37,021 bases of DNA from K189A clade bacterium. GTDB lineage: Bacteria; Pseudomonadota; Gammaproteobacteria; Pseudomonadales; Azotimanducaceae. Position numbers and translations under genes: made by a program. Of the stretch, positions 7,840-16,766 are shown piece after piece; position 1 is the stretch's first letter; every line of letters starts with the position of its first letter. The stretch spans positions 1 to 37,021 of the forward strand of contig CACFGV010000020.1 in NCBI GenBank assembly GCA_902565895.1. Reading direction: 5' to 3'. A model generated the notes under the pieces. The model saw only the letters and a list, made by a program, of their open reading frames with translations, searched no databases and was not told the origin of the DNA.

Positions 7840-8271
7840 ATGAGAGTATTTTTACTAGCCGTAATGGCACTTTTCGCGTCCCAGGCAGCTGTTGCTGGTC
7901 ATCATGAGGAAAGCCTTAAGCTAGACAAGCGTCAGGCAGACGCAATGATGACGGTTACTTCCATCAATCTTGGCGACAATGGAACGACTATTACCGCTAC
8001 AGGCGATATGGGTGAATACGGTAAAGTCTATGCAACCTATAACCTTACCCGCGGTGCGGATGGAGTAAGTGGCAAAGTAACAGGACAGGGTAGAGGTGTA
8101 AGGAGTAACGAAATCGTTAATGGAGACTTCGTTGGGCATTGGTACAGAGAAGGAGCAATCCTCACTATGCACAACATTGTCCAAATCAACGATGGCTCTC
8201 AAAATTTGAATGTCATCACTTTTGATGCGGCAAAGAACGAGCTACTCGTAAAAACATATATTCTCAAGTAA
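7840..8271 (+). CDS. Secreted small protein, uncharacterised
   Basis: A 143-residue exported protein with a clear signal peptide (MRVFLLAVMALFASQAAVAG, cleavage probably after AVA). The mature part alternates polar and hydrophobic residues and Gly (GEYGKVYATYNLTRGADGVS, then GKVTGQGRGV, GHWYREGAILTMHNIVQI), as expected for an all-beta, calycin-like barrel. The ATG is preceded by AAGGAA at good distance. It is a single-gene unit, divergent from the coupled cassette. No catalytic motif or cysteine is seen and no function can be assigned. Confidence 0.6.
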   Translation: MRVFLLAVMALFASQAAVAGHHEESLKLDKRQADAMMTVTSINLGDNGTTITATGDMGEYGKVYATYNLTRGADGVSGKVTGQGRGVRSNEIVNGDFVGHWYREGAILTMHNIVQINDGSQNLNVITFDAAKNELLVKTYILK

Positions 8272-8288
8272 TCCGCTACGCGGGATTG

Positions 8289-8313
8289 GGCGGCTTTAAC
8301 AGTCTAAGCCGCC
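8289..8313 (+). terminator. Candidate terminator
   Basis: The perfect 8-bp inverted repeat ggcggctt/aagccgcc with a nine-base loop lies 17 bp after the stop of the secreted protein gene and is followed by a T-rich stretch (ttatctactttt). It probably ends that transcript. Confidence 0.55.
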
Positions 8314-8489
8314 TTATCTACTTTTACTCTTGGCTTCACATCACAACCCACAACTTCAGTCCAATTGCTAATCATTGTCTTGACTGCCCATGGCTCATGT
8401 CTTCTCTGGGCTACCATAGGATCATATATGGGCACATAGAAGGTGGTTTCTTCCAAGCCGCTGAGAACGATTTTCTTAGGTACTTCTTC

Positions 8490-9677
8490 TCACCGGCCGC
8501 GTCGTAGCTGATCCAAATAATCGGCCCAACCCTGCATCATCTTTATTCGCTCATCCAAATGCTTCGTGCGATTGTACGCGCGCCCGAGCGGGTCCTTAAC
8601 TGCATGCGCCAGTTGATGCTCGATGTAATCGATCCGAAAGCCCAGCTCTTCATCAAGGAGAGTTCTGGCCATAGCCCTAAAGCCATGGGGAGTTATTAGC
8701 TCATTGGTATATCCCAATGAACGCAAAGCGGTACGAACTCCGTTATCGCTGAGCGGACGCCCACCTTTTCTAGCCGATGGGAATACAAACGCACCTTGCC
8801 CAGTTAGCGGCCTGAGAGCTTTCAGTATCTCAGCGCTCTGATTCGCTAACGGTACGACGTGCGGCTCGCGCATCTTCATTTTCGAAGCCGGTATTTGCCA
8901 ACGCGACTTTTGCCAGTCAATCTCGTCCCACTGCATCGTCCGCAGTTCCCCGGGGCGAACGAACAAAAGAGGCGACAGCTGTAGTGCAGCCCTTACAACC
9001 ATTGATCCCGAGTAGGCATCGATGCTTCTGAGCAACTGGCCAATTTCTACGGGATCTAGAATCGTTGCCGAGTGCTTAACTGTTCGAGACTTAAGAGCGC
9101 CAGAAAGATCTGTTGCTATATCTCGTTCTGCCCGCCCTGTCGCCACTGCGTAGCGAAACACTTGCCCTGCCGACTGCTTGGCACGATGGGCGATGTCGAC
9201 CGTACGTGCCTCAACAACTCGAAGCGTCTCTAACAACTGCCGACTTGTGATGTCGCTGATTGCAAGAGCGCCTAACTTAGGAAACAAATCTTTTTCGAGA
9301 ATCCGAAGCGTTCGAACCCGATAGCTTTCGGACTTGTCGGCTATTTTGGTTTCAAACCACTCCCGCGCCACTGCCTCGAATGTTTCTGAATTTTGGTTTT
9401 GCAAAAATTTTTTTTGAAGCTGCTTCGCAACGCCGGGATCACGGCCATCCCTGATCAACAATCGAGCGTTGTCTCTTCGGATACGTGCCTCAGCCAGGCT
9501 GACTTCTGGGTATACGCCTAAGGCAAGCAATTTTTCTTTCCCAGCGATCCGGTATTTCAATCGCCAGTATTTGGCCCCAGAGGGGTGCACCAACAGGTAC
9601 ATACCGGCACCATCAGCGAGTTTGTAGGGCTTTGCCGATGGCTTCGCACTCTTCACTGTAGACGCTGTGAGTTTCAA
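8490..9677 (-). CDS. P4-type tyrosine recombinase/integrase
   Basis: A 395-residue site-specific recombinase of the phage P4 type, which integrates and excises islands at tRNA genes. The N-terminal arm-binding domain (DUF4102-like: LTASTVKSAKPSAKPYKLAD, then YWRLKYRIAGKEKLLALGVY) covers about 1-90, a SAM-like core-binding domain about 98-180, and the catalytic domain the rest. Catalytic residues visible: Arg241 in RPGELR, His331 and Arg334 in HGFR, His358 in LAHAV and the Tyr368 nucleophile in AYNR. The length is normal and the frame intact, so it may be active. It starts 176 bp from the 3' end of tRNA-Pro and points away from it, the standard arrangement for an island inserted in the tRNA 3' end. 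The spacer carries repeated GGGGGTA sites. Confidence 0.93.
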   Translation of the reverse strand: MKLTASTVKSAKPSAKPYKLADGAGMYLLVHPSGAKYWRLKYRIAGKEKLLALGVYPEVSLAEARIRRDNARLLIRDGRDPGVAKQLQKKFLQNQNSETFEAVAREWFETKIADKSESYRVRTLRILEKDLFPKLGALAISDITSRQLLETLRVVEARTVDIAHRAKQSAGQVFRYAVATGRAERDIATDLSGALKSRTVKHSATILDPVEIGQLLRSIDAYSGSMVVRAALQLSPLLFVRPGELRTMQWDEIDWQKSRWQIPASKMKMREPHVVPLANQSAEILKALRPLTGQGAFVFPSARKGGRPLSDNGVRTALRSLGYTNELITPHGFRAMARTLLDEELGFRIDYIEHQLAHAVKDPLGRAYNRTKHLDERIKMMQGWADYLDQLRRGR

Positions 9678-9690
9678 TCTTGCCTCATTT

Positions 9691-9753
9691 GGGGGTACGT
9701 AACCCTAGTTGTGTGCAAATACCCCCAGACATACCCCCAAAGGGAGGGGGTAT
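9691..9753. repeat. Four GGGGGTA arm-type sites upstream of the integrase
   Basis: Four copies of the 7-mer GGGGGTA/TACCCCC lie at 9691-9697, 9720-9726, 9732-9738 and 9746-9752, two in each orientation; the last pair extends to a hairpin atacccccc-like arm pair (9731-9738 with 9746-9753). Their place between integrase and tRNA fits arm-type integrase binding sites that also govern the integrase promoter. The role is inferred from position and repetition. Confidence 0.6.
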
Positions 9754-9853
9754 CCTAGGAGATTCATCTAAGTCCAAGGAGACACGACAGCGCGATAAAA
9801 GTCAATTGAAATAATGGTTTATGGAAGATGTGGGACTTCCTGAGACATCGAAC

Positions 9854-9930
9854 TGGTCGGGACGGCAGGATTTGAACCTGCGACCACTTCACCCCCAGTG
9901 AAGTGCGCTACCAGACTGCGCCACGCCCCG
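9854..9930 (-). tRNA. tRNA-Pro (anticodon GGG)
   Basis: A 77-base cloverleaf on the minus strand, starting CGGGGCGTGGCGCAG and ending in an encoded CCA. The anticodon arm is CTTCA-CTGGGGG-TGAAG with anticodon GGG, and the T arm has GGTTCGAATCC. It follows the merR-DUF3108 genes, as the tRNA-Pro does near ihfA in Pseudomonas by recall. The integrase beside its 3' end marks it as an island insertion site; the tRNA itself is complete. Confidence 0.96.
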
Positions 9931-9941
9931 AACGGCGCGTA

Positions 9942-10694
9942 CTATAGCCCAGCAACTGGCACGGGGGTAGATTTCTCTGAGCTTTCTGCGCCTGTTGAAT
10001 CACTCACCAACAAACGAAAGGCCGGGTCTGGTAACAGTGGAATCTTTATGCTCGCTGCTACTGTGACGGTGCTGCCATTTATGTCGGCAAGCACGATCTG
10101 TATACGCCGTTTGCGGCCTTTGTTGTCGCGCACTTGGTAATCGCACTGTATGCCTGGACCGCTGTAGTAGCGTGAGGTCGCGTTGACTGTTTTGTTTCTG
10201 CGTTTTAACAACTGTATTTCGTAGTCGTCTTCGCCATCATGTACTCTTGGCCCCTGAAAGCAATCAGGACTTATAAGTAGCGCGGAGATGATATCCACGC
10301 CCTGGGGTTTGTCTCGCGTTTCAAACGCTTCACTGGCCTTGCGCAATCTCCGGGTTTCTTTGGGTGAATAGATCACAACTTTGTAGCTGTCATCGGAGCC
10401 TTCGCTGCGGGTTAGATAGGCCTCGGTTTGTGGGCGTCCGTTTTGCCAGTCGCCTCTGGCTGCAAAAAGTCCATTCCACCTGTAGTACTTATTCATTGCT
10501 CGTGAGGTGCTGAACTGGCCTAGCACCTCGTAAATCCCCTGCTGGCGCCCTAGCTCAAGGCTCAAAATACCTGCGTTGATCATGGCCATGCGCGCTTCAT
10601 AACGATAAGTGATGTCCGGCGCTATGGCCTCACCGTGGGCTGCCATTGACAACGACAACATTAGAGTAACGGCAGTGGGGGTTCGTCTTGTCAT
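9942..10694 (-). CDS. DUF3108-like exported protein
   Basis: A 250-residue protein with an N-terminal signal peptide (TAVTLMLSLSMAAHGEA) and a periplasmic beta-rich domain. The pattern (YRYEARMAMINAGILSLEL, YYRWNGLFAARGDW, 'G..P..Y'-type turn and C-terminal GRKRRIQIVLAD) resembles DUF3108 family proteins, which have no firmly known function. The ATG at 10694 is preferred over a TTG at 10706 that opens the frame. The gene ends 11 bp before tRNA-Pro, so the tRNA promoter must lie within its 3' end or further upstream. Confidence 0.6.
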   Translation of the reverse strand: MTRRTPTAVTLMLSLSMAAHGEAIAPDITYRYEARMAMINAGILSLELGRQQGIYEVLGQFSTSRAMNKYYRWNGLFAARGDWQNGRPQTEAYLTRSEGSDDSYKVVIYSPKETRRLRKASEAFETRDKPQGVDIISALLISPDCFQGPRVHDGEDDYEIQLLKRRNKTVNATSRYYSGPGIQCDYQVRDNKGRKRRIQIVLADINGSTVTVAASIKIPLLPDPAFRLLVSDSTGAESSEKSTPVPVAGL

Positions 10695-10729
10695 ATTGGT
10701 TAGCAAGACCTTGGCTTTTCAGCCAGTGG

Positions 10730-11086
10730 TTACGACTTAAGTGTGCGCAGAATGTCTTCCAATTCGCTCAACATTTGCTTCACCAACATATTGAACTGTG
10801 TCACATCATCCTTAGCAGACTCGCTACCAAGCTGCAGGCGTGCCCCGCCTATGGTGAAGCCTTGTTCATAAAGAAGCGCGCGGATTTGTCGAATCATGAT
10901 GATGTCTTGGCGCTGATAGTAACGTCGATTGCCACGGCGTTTAGTTGGTTTAAGTTGCGGGAATTCTTGTTCCCAATAACGTAAAACGTGGGGTTTTACG
11001 TCACATAGTCCGCTCACCTCGCCGATAGTGAAGTAGCGTTTACCCGGTATCGGGGGCAGCTCGCCATTGCCATCGGGTTCCAGCAT
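10730..11086 (-). CDS. MerR-family transcriptional regulator next to ihfA
   Basis: A 118-residue regulator with an N-terminal MerR helix-turn-helix (YFTIGEVSGLCDVKPHVLRY, then WEQEFPQLKP) and the RRYYQRQDIIMIRQIRALL wing/helix, followed by a short coiled coil. It lacks the cysteines of metal-sensing MerR proteins. This small MerR gene directly after ihfA is conserved in many gammaproteobacteria; its target is not well known. It begins two bases after the ihfA stop codon and has a weak ribosome site, so translation is probably coupled to ihfA. Confidence 0.88.
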   Translation of the reverse strand: MLEPDGNGELPPIPGKRYFTIGEVSGLCDVKPHVLRYWEQEFPQLKPTKRRGNRRYYQRQDIIMIRQIRALLYEQGFTIGGARLQLGSESAKDDVTQFNMLVKQMLSELEDILRTLKS

Positions 11087-11088
11087 GT

Positions 11089-11409
11089 TTAGGGCTCTGA
11101 CCCTGCTTCTTTGGGTTCGCCCGCGTAGGCCTCGACCCGCGCCTTGAGCTTTTGACCCGATCGAAACGTGACCACACGCCGCGCGGTTATGGGTATTTCT
11201 TCACCCGTTTTAGGATTGCGACCTGGTCGCTCGCCTTTCTCGCGCAGGTCAAAATTACCAAAGCCAGACAACTTTACTTGTACGTTATTCTCTAACGACT
11301 TTGCTATTTCGCCGAAGAACAGCTCGACCACTTCTTTGGCCTCACGCTTATTGAGCCCTAGTTCGTCGAATAGCTGGTCAGCCATTTTGGCTTTCGTCAG
11401 TGCCGTCAC
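11089..11409 (-). CDS. ihfA: Integration host factor subunit alpha
   Basis: IHF-alpha, half of the heterodimer that bends DNA sharply at specific sites and assists recombination, replication and transcription. The 106-residue protein has the full DNABII fold: [20 protein letters not shown] at the N-terminus, [20 protein letters not shown] with the DNA-clamping beta arm, and [20 protein letters not shown] near the C-terminus. The start is GTG with AAGGAA upstream. It is separated from pheT by 259 bp that contain a long inverted repeat and may hold its own promoter. Confidence 0.96.
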   Translation of the reverse strand: MTALTKAKMADQLFDELGLNKREAKEVVELFFGEIAKSLENNVQVKLSGFGNFDLREKGERPGRNPKTGEEIPITARRVVTFRSGQKLKARVEAYAGEPKEAGSEP

Positions 11410-11517
11410 TTTGTTCCTTCCCTTGTCTATGTATCGTGATACCGACAGCGTTGCAGAACTGCTGCACTACGACCACCACTCGGCCAATGCCCTTATGTAT
11501 CGGCTGTGGCCGCACCA

Positions 11518-11557
11518 AACTTGATCGTTGTTATTGTTGTGTTATTCCGATCAAGTT
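11518..11557. promoter_or_regulatory. Ten-bp inverted repeat between pheT and ihfA
   Basis: The perfect inverted repeat aacttgatcg/cgatcaagtt (11518-11527 and 11548-11557) surrounds an AT-rich 20-base loop. It stands about 110 bp from both pheT and ihfA and has no T-tract, so an operator or RNA hairpin is as likely as a terminator. The rest of the 11410-11668 gap shows no gene. Confidence 0.4.
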
Positions 11558-11668
11558 GCCTATCGTTTTCCGGCAAATGGTCAGTTTTTTGTGATGATTA
11601 CCCTAACCATTGCGCCGCTAATCCTTATCCTGCGGTAATCTCAGATTCAGTATCGCAACCGCGATGAC

Positions 11669-14059
11669 TTAGCGCTGCCTTGCCGAATGGTTTTGCTGCA
11701 ATGCTTGCAGCGCGGCGTCCGCCAGCGCATTGATTTCTGCATCGGATAATGTGGTCGTTTGGCTCTGCAAGGTCAAGCCTAATGCAAGACTTTTTTCATT
11801 AGAATCAATGCCTTCGCCCTCATACACATCAAATAACCTGATATCTACAAGGTGCTCACCTACAGCTTTGCGTACGGTATTTAAAACCGCTGCTGCGGGC
11901 ACTTCTTGCCGTACTACAACCGCTAGATCTCGGCGTACCTGTGGGAACCTTGATACGCTTTGATGGCGACGCTGCACTTTCGCTAGTACCACATCACTTT
12001 GCAGTTCAAAGACAAAAACCGGCGGAACATCAATCTGTGCTTGCAGTTGCGGATGCAGTAGACCCACTCGCCCGACTACTTGGTCATCTATAACGACTTC
12101 CGCACTTTGTCCGGGATGCAACACCCCATCACTCATCGGCTTAAAACTGGCTTCTTGGCCGGACCAGAGGCAAAGGGCCTCGACAATACCCTTGGCGTCG
12201 AAGAAATCCACCGGGCTACTGTTTTCATGCCAGCCTTCAACAGCACGATCACCCCATAGCACGCCACCAAGCATGGGTCGCTGCACCAGCCCCTCGTCCT
12301 GAGGCAAAAATACCAAACCCGTTTCAAAAGCGCGTCCCGAGGTTTGTTGACGTAGGCAGTTGTTTTTTGCCACCTGCACCAAACCCGGTAGCAATGTAGT
12401 GCGCATAACCGACTGCTCTGATGACATTGGATTAGTTAACTGCAACGGCGCGCAGTTGGGATCAAAAGCTAGCTGCCATTGCGGGTCGATAAACGAATAG
12501 GTAATCACCTCGTTGAAGCCAAGCCGCACGAATTGCTGCTTTAACTGCACTTCAGAATGCTTCTCCAGAGGCACAGTGGCCAAGGGCGGGCGAGCCTGAG
12601 GTACTGTGCTCGGAATATTGTTGTAGCCGTAGATTCGACACACCTCTTCTACCAGGTCTGCCTCAAGCGCAATATCGAAACGGTGCGACGGCGGCAAGAC
12701 ATGCCACTGGACGCCCGCATCATTTTCAGTGCGCACACTCACGGCAAAATCCAATCGCGCTAAGGCTTCATCTACTGTCGCTGCGTCTATCTCTACCCCA
12801 AGCGTATTTTGCAATCGGCCTTGGCGCAGTGTCACAGTGGTATTCGCAGGCAGATCGCTTTCGCTCACAGCTGCTATTATTGGACCTGGCTTACCTCCAA
12901 CAATATCAATCAGTAATTGTGTAGCCCGCTGCAACGCAGCTTCTTGCAGCTGCGAATCAACCCCGCGTTCATAGCGATGCGACGCGTCCGTATGCAAACC
13001 GTAGCGACGCGCCGTGCCAGCAATAGCTAGGGGTGAAAAGAACGCACACTCCAGCAACAGGTCCTGGGTATCGCTTTGCACACCAGAGTGCGCACCCCCC
13101 ATCACTCCCGCAATAGCTACCGGACCAGAGGCATCTGCAATTACCAATGTGTCTGCATCAATCTCTACGTCCTGCCCATCTAATAAGGTGAGCTTGTCAC
13201 CGGGCTGCGCCATGCGCACGTCGATGCCTTGGTTCAAACGACTCAGGTCGAATGCGTGCATAGGCTGACCCTGTTCAATGAGCAGGTAATTGGTCACATC
13301 CACTACTGGGTCGATGCAGCGTAAGCCACAGCGACGCAGTCGCTCGCTCATCCACAATGGTGTTGGCCGCGACAGATCGACGTCCTCAATAACGCGCCCC
13401 AGATACCTCGGACATTGGGCTTTAGCTTGCACTTGAATCGGCAATATTCGGTCGCTCTGATTGGCGACAGGAACAATCTCTGGGTAGCTGACAGGCAGGT
13501 TGTTCAGCACCCCGACCTCTCGAGCAAGACCTTTTATCGACAAGCAGTCACCGCGATTTGGGGTCAGGTCTAAATCCACTGTGATGTCGTCTAGCGGCAA
13601 CTCATCACCAATGGTTTGCGCAACATCGCTGCCCACACTAAGTGCATTACCGAGTTCCATAATGCCGTTGTGATCATCACCTAGGCCCAGTTCGGACGCG
13701 CTACACAACATGCCAAAGGACTCCACACCGCGGAGTTTGGCTTTTTTAATTTTGAAATTATCGGGTAATACCGCACCGACCTTGGCGAACGCCGTAAGCA
13801 ATCCAGCACGCGCATTGGGCGCACCGCATACGACCTGAAACGTTTCTTTGCCATCGCTGACCTGGCACACCTGCAGTTTGTCGGCGTCTGGATGTTGCTC
13901 AGCTTGCTCTATACAACCCACCACAACACCACTAAATACTTGCGCTGCCGGTTCGGTACCATCTACTTCCAGCCCGGCCATCGTGAGTTGCTGCAACAGC
14001 GCGTCTCGCTCTAACGTTGGGTCTACCCACTGCCTAAGCCATGCTTCGCTAAATTTCAT
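11669..14059 (-). CDS. pheT: Phenylalanyl-tRNA synthetase beta subunit
   Basis: The beta chain of the alpha2-beta2 enzyme that charges tRNA-Phe. At 796 residues it has the standard layout: N-terminal MKFSEAWLRQWVDP, the OB-fold tRNA-binding domain (about 39-150, with VCGAPNARAGL), B3/B4 core with editing site (around 210-400, CPRYLGRVIEDV), B5, the catalytic-like core (VITYSFIDPQW, MSSEQSVMRTTLLPGLV) and the C-terminal anticodon-binding FDX-ACB domain (SRFPQVRRDLAVVV ... LQSQTTTLSDAEI). GGAAC stands upstream of the ATG. It follows pheS after 30 bp. Confidence 0.97.
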   Translation of the reverse strand: MKFSEAWLRQWVDPTLERDALLQQLTMAGLEVDGTEPAAQVFSGVVVGCIEQAEQHPDADKLQVCQVSDGKETFQVVCGAPNARAGLLTAFAKVGAVLPDNFKIKKAKLRGVESFGMLCSASELGLGDDHNGIMELGNALSVGSDVAQTIGDELPLDDITVDLDLTPNRGDCLSIKGLAREVGVLNNLPVSYPEIVPVANQSDRILPIQVQAKAQCPRYLGRVIEDVDLSRPTPLWMSERLRRCGLRCIDPVVDVTNYLLIEQGQPMHAFDLSRLNQGIDVRMAQPGDKLTLLDGQDVEIDADTLVIADASGPVAIAGVMGGAHSGVQSDTQDLLLECAFFSPLAIAGTARRYGLHTDASHRYERGVDSQLQEAALQRATQLLIDIVGGKPGPIIAAVSESDLPANTTVTLRQGRLQNTLGVEIDAATVDEALARLDFAVSVRTENDAGVQWHVLPPSHRFDIALEADLVEEVCRIYGYNNIPSTVPQARPPLATVPLEKHSEVQLKQQFVRLGFNEVITYSFIDPQWQLAFDPNCAPLQLTNPMSSEQSVMRTTLLPGLVQVAKNNCLRQQTSGRAFETGLVFLPQDEGLVQRPMLGGVLWGDRAVEGWHENSSPVDFFDAKGIVEALCLWSGQEASFKPMSDGVLHPGQSAEVVIDDQVVGRVGLLHPQLQAQIDVPPVFVFELQSDVVLAKVQRRHQSVSRFPQVRRDLAVVVRQEVPAAAVLNTVRKAVGEHLVDIRLFDVYEGEGIDSNEKSLALGLTLQSQTTTLSDAEINALADAALQALQQNHSARQR

Positions 14060-14089
14060 CTTTTGTTCCTGTTTGCCGCGGCTCTTGGT

Positions 14090-15266
<1,177 letters not shown>

Positions 15267-15273
15267 CGCGTTG

Positions 15274-15639
15274 TTATGCGGCTTTGGCGGCTGCCGGCTG
15301 CACACGCTTGGCTAACGCAGCGAAGGTATCTTTTTCGTGCATGGCAATGTCTGCCAACACTTTACGATCCACTTCGATGCCTGCTTCCTTGAGACCCGCT
15401 ATAAAGCGGCTGTAGGACAAGCCATGTTCACGCGCGGCGGCGTTAATACGCACAATCCACAGGCGACGGAACTGACGCTTACGCTGTCGTCGGTCGCGGT
15501 AGGCGTATTGCCCCGCTTTAATTACTGCTTGTTTCGCTACCTTAAAAGTACGGCTACGAGCGCCGTAATAACCTTTGGCAGCTTTTAAGATTTTTTTACG
15601 ACGTGCTCTTGAGGCCACGCTTCGCTTTATTCTTGGCAT
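15274..15639 (-). CDS. rplT: 50S ribosomal protein L20
   Basis: L20, an early 23S rRNA-binding assembly protein that in model bacteria also represses its own operon. The 121-residue sequence is complete: basic N-terminal extension [40 protein letters not shown], then the globular RNA-binding domain ([29 protein letters not shown]) and a slightly longer Ala-rich C-terminus. TAGGAGGAACC gives a strong ribosome site. It starts eight bases after rpmI and is followed by the pheST leader. Confidence 0.97.
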   Translation of the reverse strand: MPRIKRSVASRARRKKILKAAKGYYGARSRTFKVAKQAVIKAGQYAYRDRRQRKRQFRRLWIVRINAAAREHGLSYSRFIAGLKEAGIEVDRKVLADIAMHEKDTFAALAKRVQPAAAKAA

Positions 15640-15647
15640 GGTTCCTC

Positions 15648-15848
15648 CTATCGAGCCTTAGTGGGCAACATGGTTCGCAACGCTGGTACATCTGCCGCCG
15701 CCACGTTTTCCATGCCACGCAACTGACGCTTACGCTTAGGCGCTTTTTTGGTCAGAATGTGATTCTTGTTGGTTTGCTTACGCTTAAACCCGGTAGCAGT
15801 AAGACGAAATCGTTTCGCTGCACCACGATGTGTTTTCAATTTAGGCAT
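15648..15848 (-). CDS. rpmI: 50S ribosomal protein L35
   Basis: L35, a small basic protein of the large subunit. The 66-residue sequence [20 protein letters not shown] ... [17 protein letters not shown] is typical. The frame is open eight codons further up, but the ATG at 15848 is the universal family start. It is preceded by 159 bp after infC that contain a terminator-like hairpin, and lies eight bases before rplT. Confidence 0.97.
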   Translation of the reverse strand: MPKLKTHRGAAKRFRLTATGFKRKQTNKNHILTKKAPKRKRQLRGMENVAAADVPALRTMLPTKAR

Positions 15849-15870
15849 TTGCCTGAACTCCACGCGATTC

Positions 15871-15990
15871 AATTAAAAAAACGTCTAAGACGTTTTCGCT
15901 TATTTGCTACTGGCCGAAACTAAAACGTTCTACTTTCGTAGCGACAGATGATTCTGCTTTCTTATTGTTATGTTCAAGCGACTGGGTCGC
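15871..15990 (-). promoter_or_regulatory. Candidate attenuator leader between infC and rpmI
   Basis: Minus-strand order: GCGAC/GTCGC hairpin (15990-15978); CTAC-GAAA-GTAG hairpin with a GNRA tetraloop (15941-15930); ACGTTTT (15928-15922); then an intrinsic terminator AAAACGTC-TTA-GACGTTTT with T-tract (15896-15871). ACGTTTT can pair with AAAACGT of the terminator's 5' arm, making an antiterminator. L20 controls rpmI-rplT by translation in E. coli and by attenuation in B. subtilis; L20 as ligand here is an inference. Confidence 0.6.
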
Positions 15991-16007
15991 GGCACATGCC
16001 TTTTAGG

Positions 16008-16568
16008 TTAAGAGGCTGCTTGTGCGCTCGGCGCCTTTTTGTTCTTACGCGGCGCCAATACCATAATCACTTGTCGACCCTCGAACTTTGGCTCGGTTTC
16101 TACCGACCCTAGCTCGTCTAGGTCCTCGGCGATTCGGTTCATCAGTGACATGCCGATTTCTGGGTGAACGACTTCGCGCCCCCTAAACCGCAACGACACC
16201 TTGGCCTTGTCGCCTTCTTCTAAGAAGCGCTTCAGGTTGCGTAGTTTTACCTGATAGTCGCCTTCCTCTGTGCCAGGGCGAAATTTCATTTCTTTTACCT
16301 GGATCTGCTTTTGCTTTTTACGCTGAGCTGCCTTGGTCTTTTTCAGTTCAAAGAGATGCTTGCCGTAATCCATTACTTTGCACACAGGCGGTTCGGCTTC
16401 TGCCGCCACAAGCACCAGATCTAACCCTGCAGCTTGTGCCTCAGCCAGCGCTTCGGCCCGACTGACTATACCTCTCTGTTCACCCCCTGCGCCGACTAGA
16501 CGGACATTGGGTGCCGTAATGTCTTCATTTAACAGCGAACGATCTATTCGCTTACTTGCCTTTTTAAT
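16008..16568 (-). CDS. infC: Translation initiation factor IF-3
   Basis: IF-3 binds the 30S subunit, keeps it apart from 50S and rejects wrong start codons. N-domain: [20 protein letters not shown]; lysine-rich linker ([20 protein letters not shown]); C-domain: [20 protein letters not shown] and [20 protein letters not shown]. The frame has an ATG at 16580 without a ribosome site; GGAG at 16578-16575 is six bases before ATT at 16568-16566. IF-3 of E. coli and relatives starts at ATT, which lets IF-3 reduce its own synthesis, so ATT is chosen, giving 186 residues. thrS, usually next upstream, is absent. Confidence 0.95.
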   Translation of the reverse strand: MKKASKRIDRSLLNEDITAPNVRLVGAGGEQRGIVSRAEALAEAQAAGLDLVLVAAEAEPPVCKVMDYGKHLFELKKTKAAQRKKQKQIQVKEMKFRPGTEEGDYQVKLRNLKRFLEEGDKAKVSLRFRGREVVHPEIGMSLMNRIAEDLDELGSVETEPKFEGRQVIMVLAPRKNKKAPSAQAAS

Positions 16569-16748
16569 GGGCATCTCCATTTTATTGACGAATCGCTCAA
16601 AACCAAAAACACTATGTAAACCAGAGTGTTACGATTTTTTATGAGCGGTCTTACCGCGACCAGTCTAAGTTTTGGCGAAGACTGCTTAACAACTCACGAT
16701 CGCAAAAGCGGCGCGTATTCTACTGCCAGCCCAGAGGCGCAGCAAGTC

Positions 16749-16766
16749 CCCCCGCTTTCGCGGGGG
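16749..16766. repeat. GC-rich palindrome cccccgc-tttc-gcggggg
   Basis: A perfect 7-bp hairpin that directly follows the stop codon of the crotonase gene. The same core (ccgctttcgcggg) recurs in the tandem repeat at 33947-34049, which suggests a dispersed REP-like element; it may also act as a transcript end although no T-tract follows. Confidence 0.5.

Noticed and set aside
4000-8300. Possible integron cassette array, because of several small unrelated genes
   Set aside because: Gene orientations differ and no series of attC-like sites (GTTRRRY ... RYYYAAC) was found; the nearby recombinase is a P4-type integrase with a tRNA target, not IntI.
1-8489. Direct repeat of the tRNA-Pro 3' end as left attachment site
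   Set aside because: I searched by eye for tggtcgggacggcagg and ggatttgaacc and found no copy. The island's left end is either outside the window or too decayed to see.
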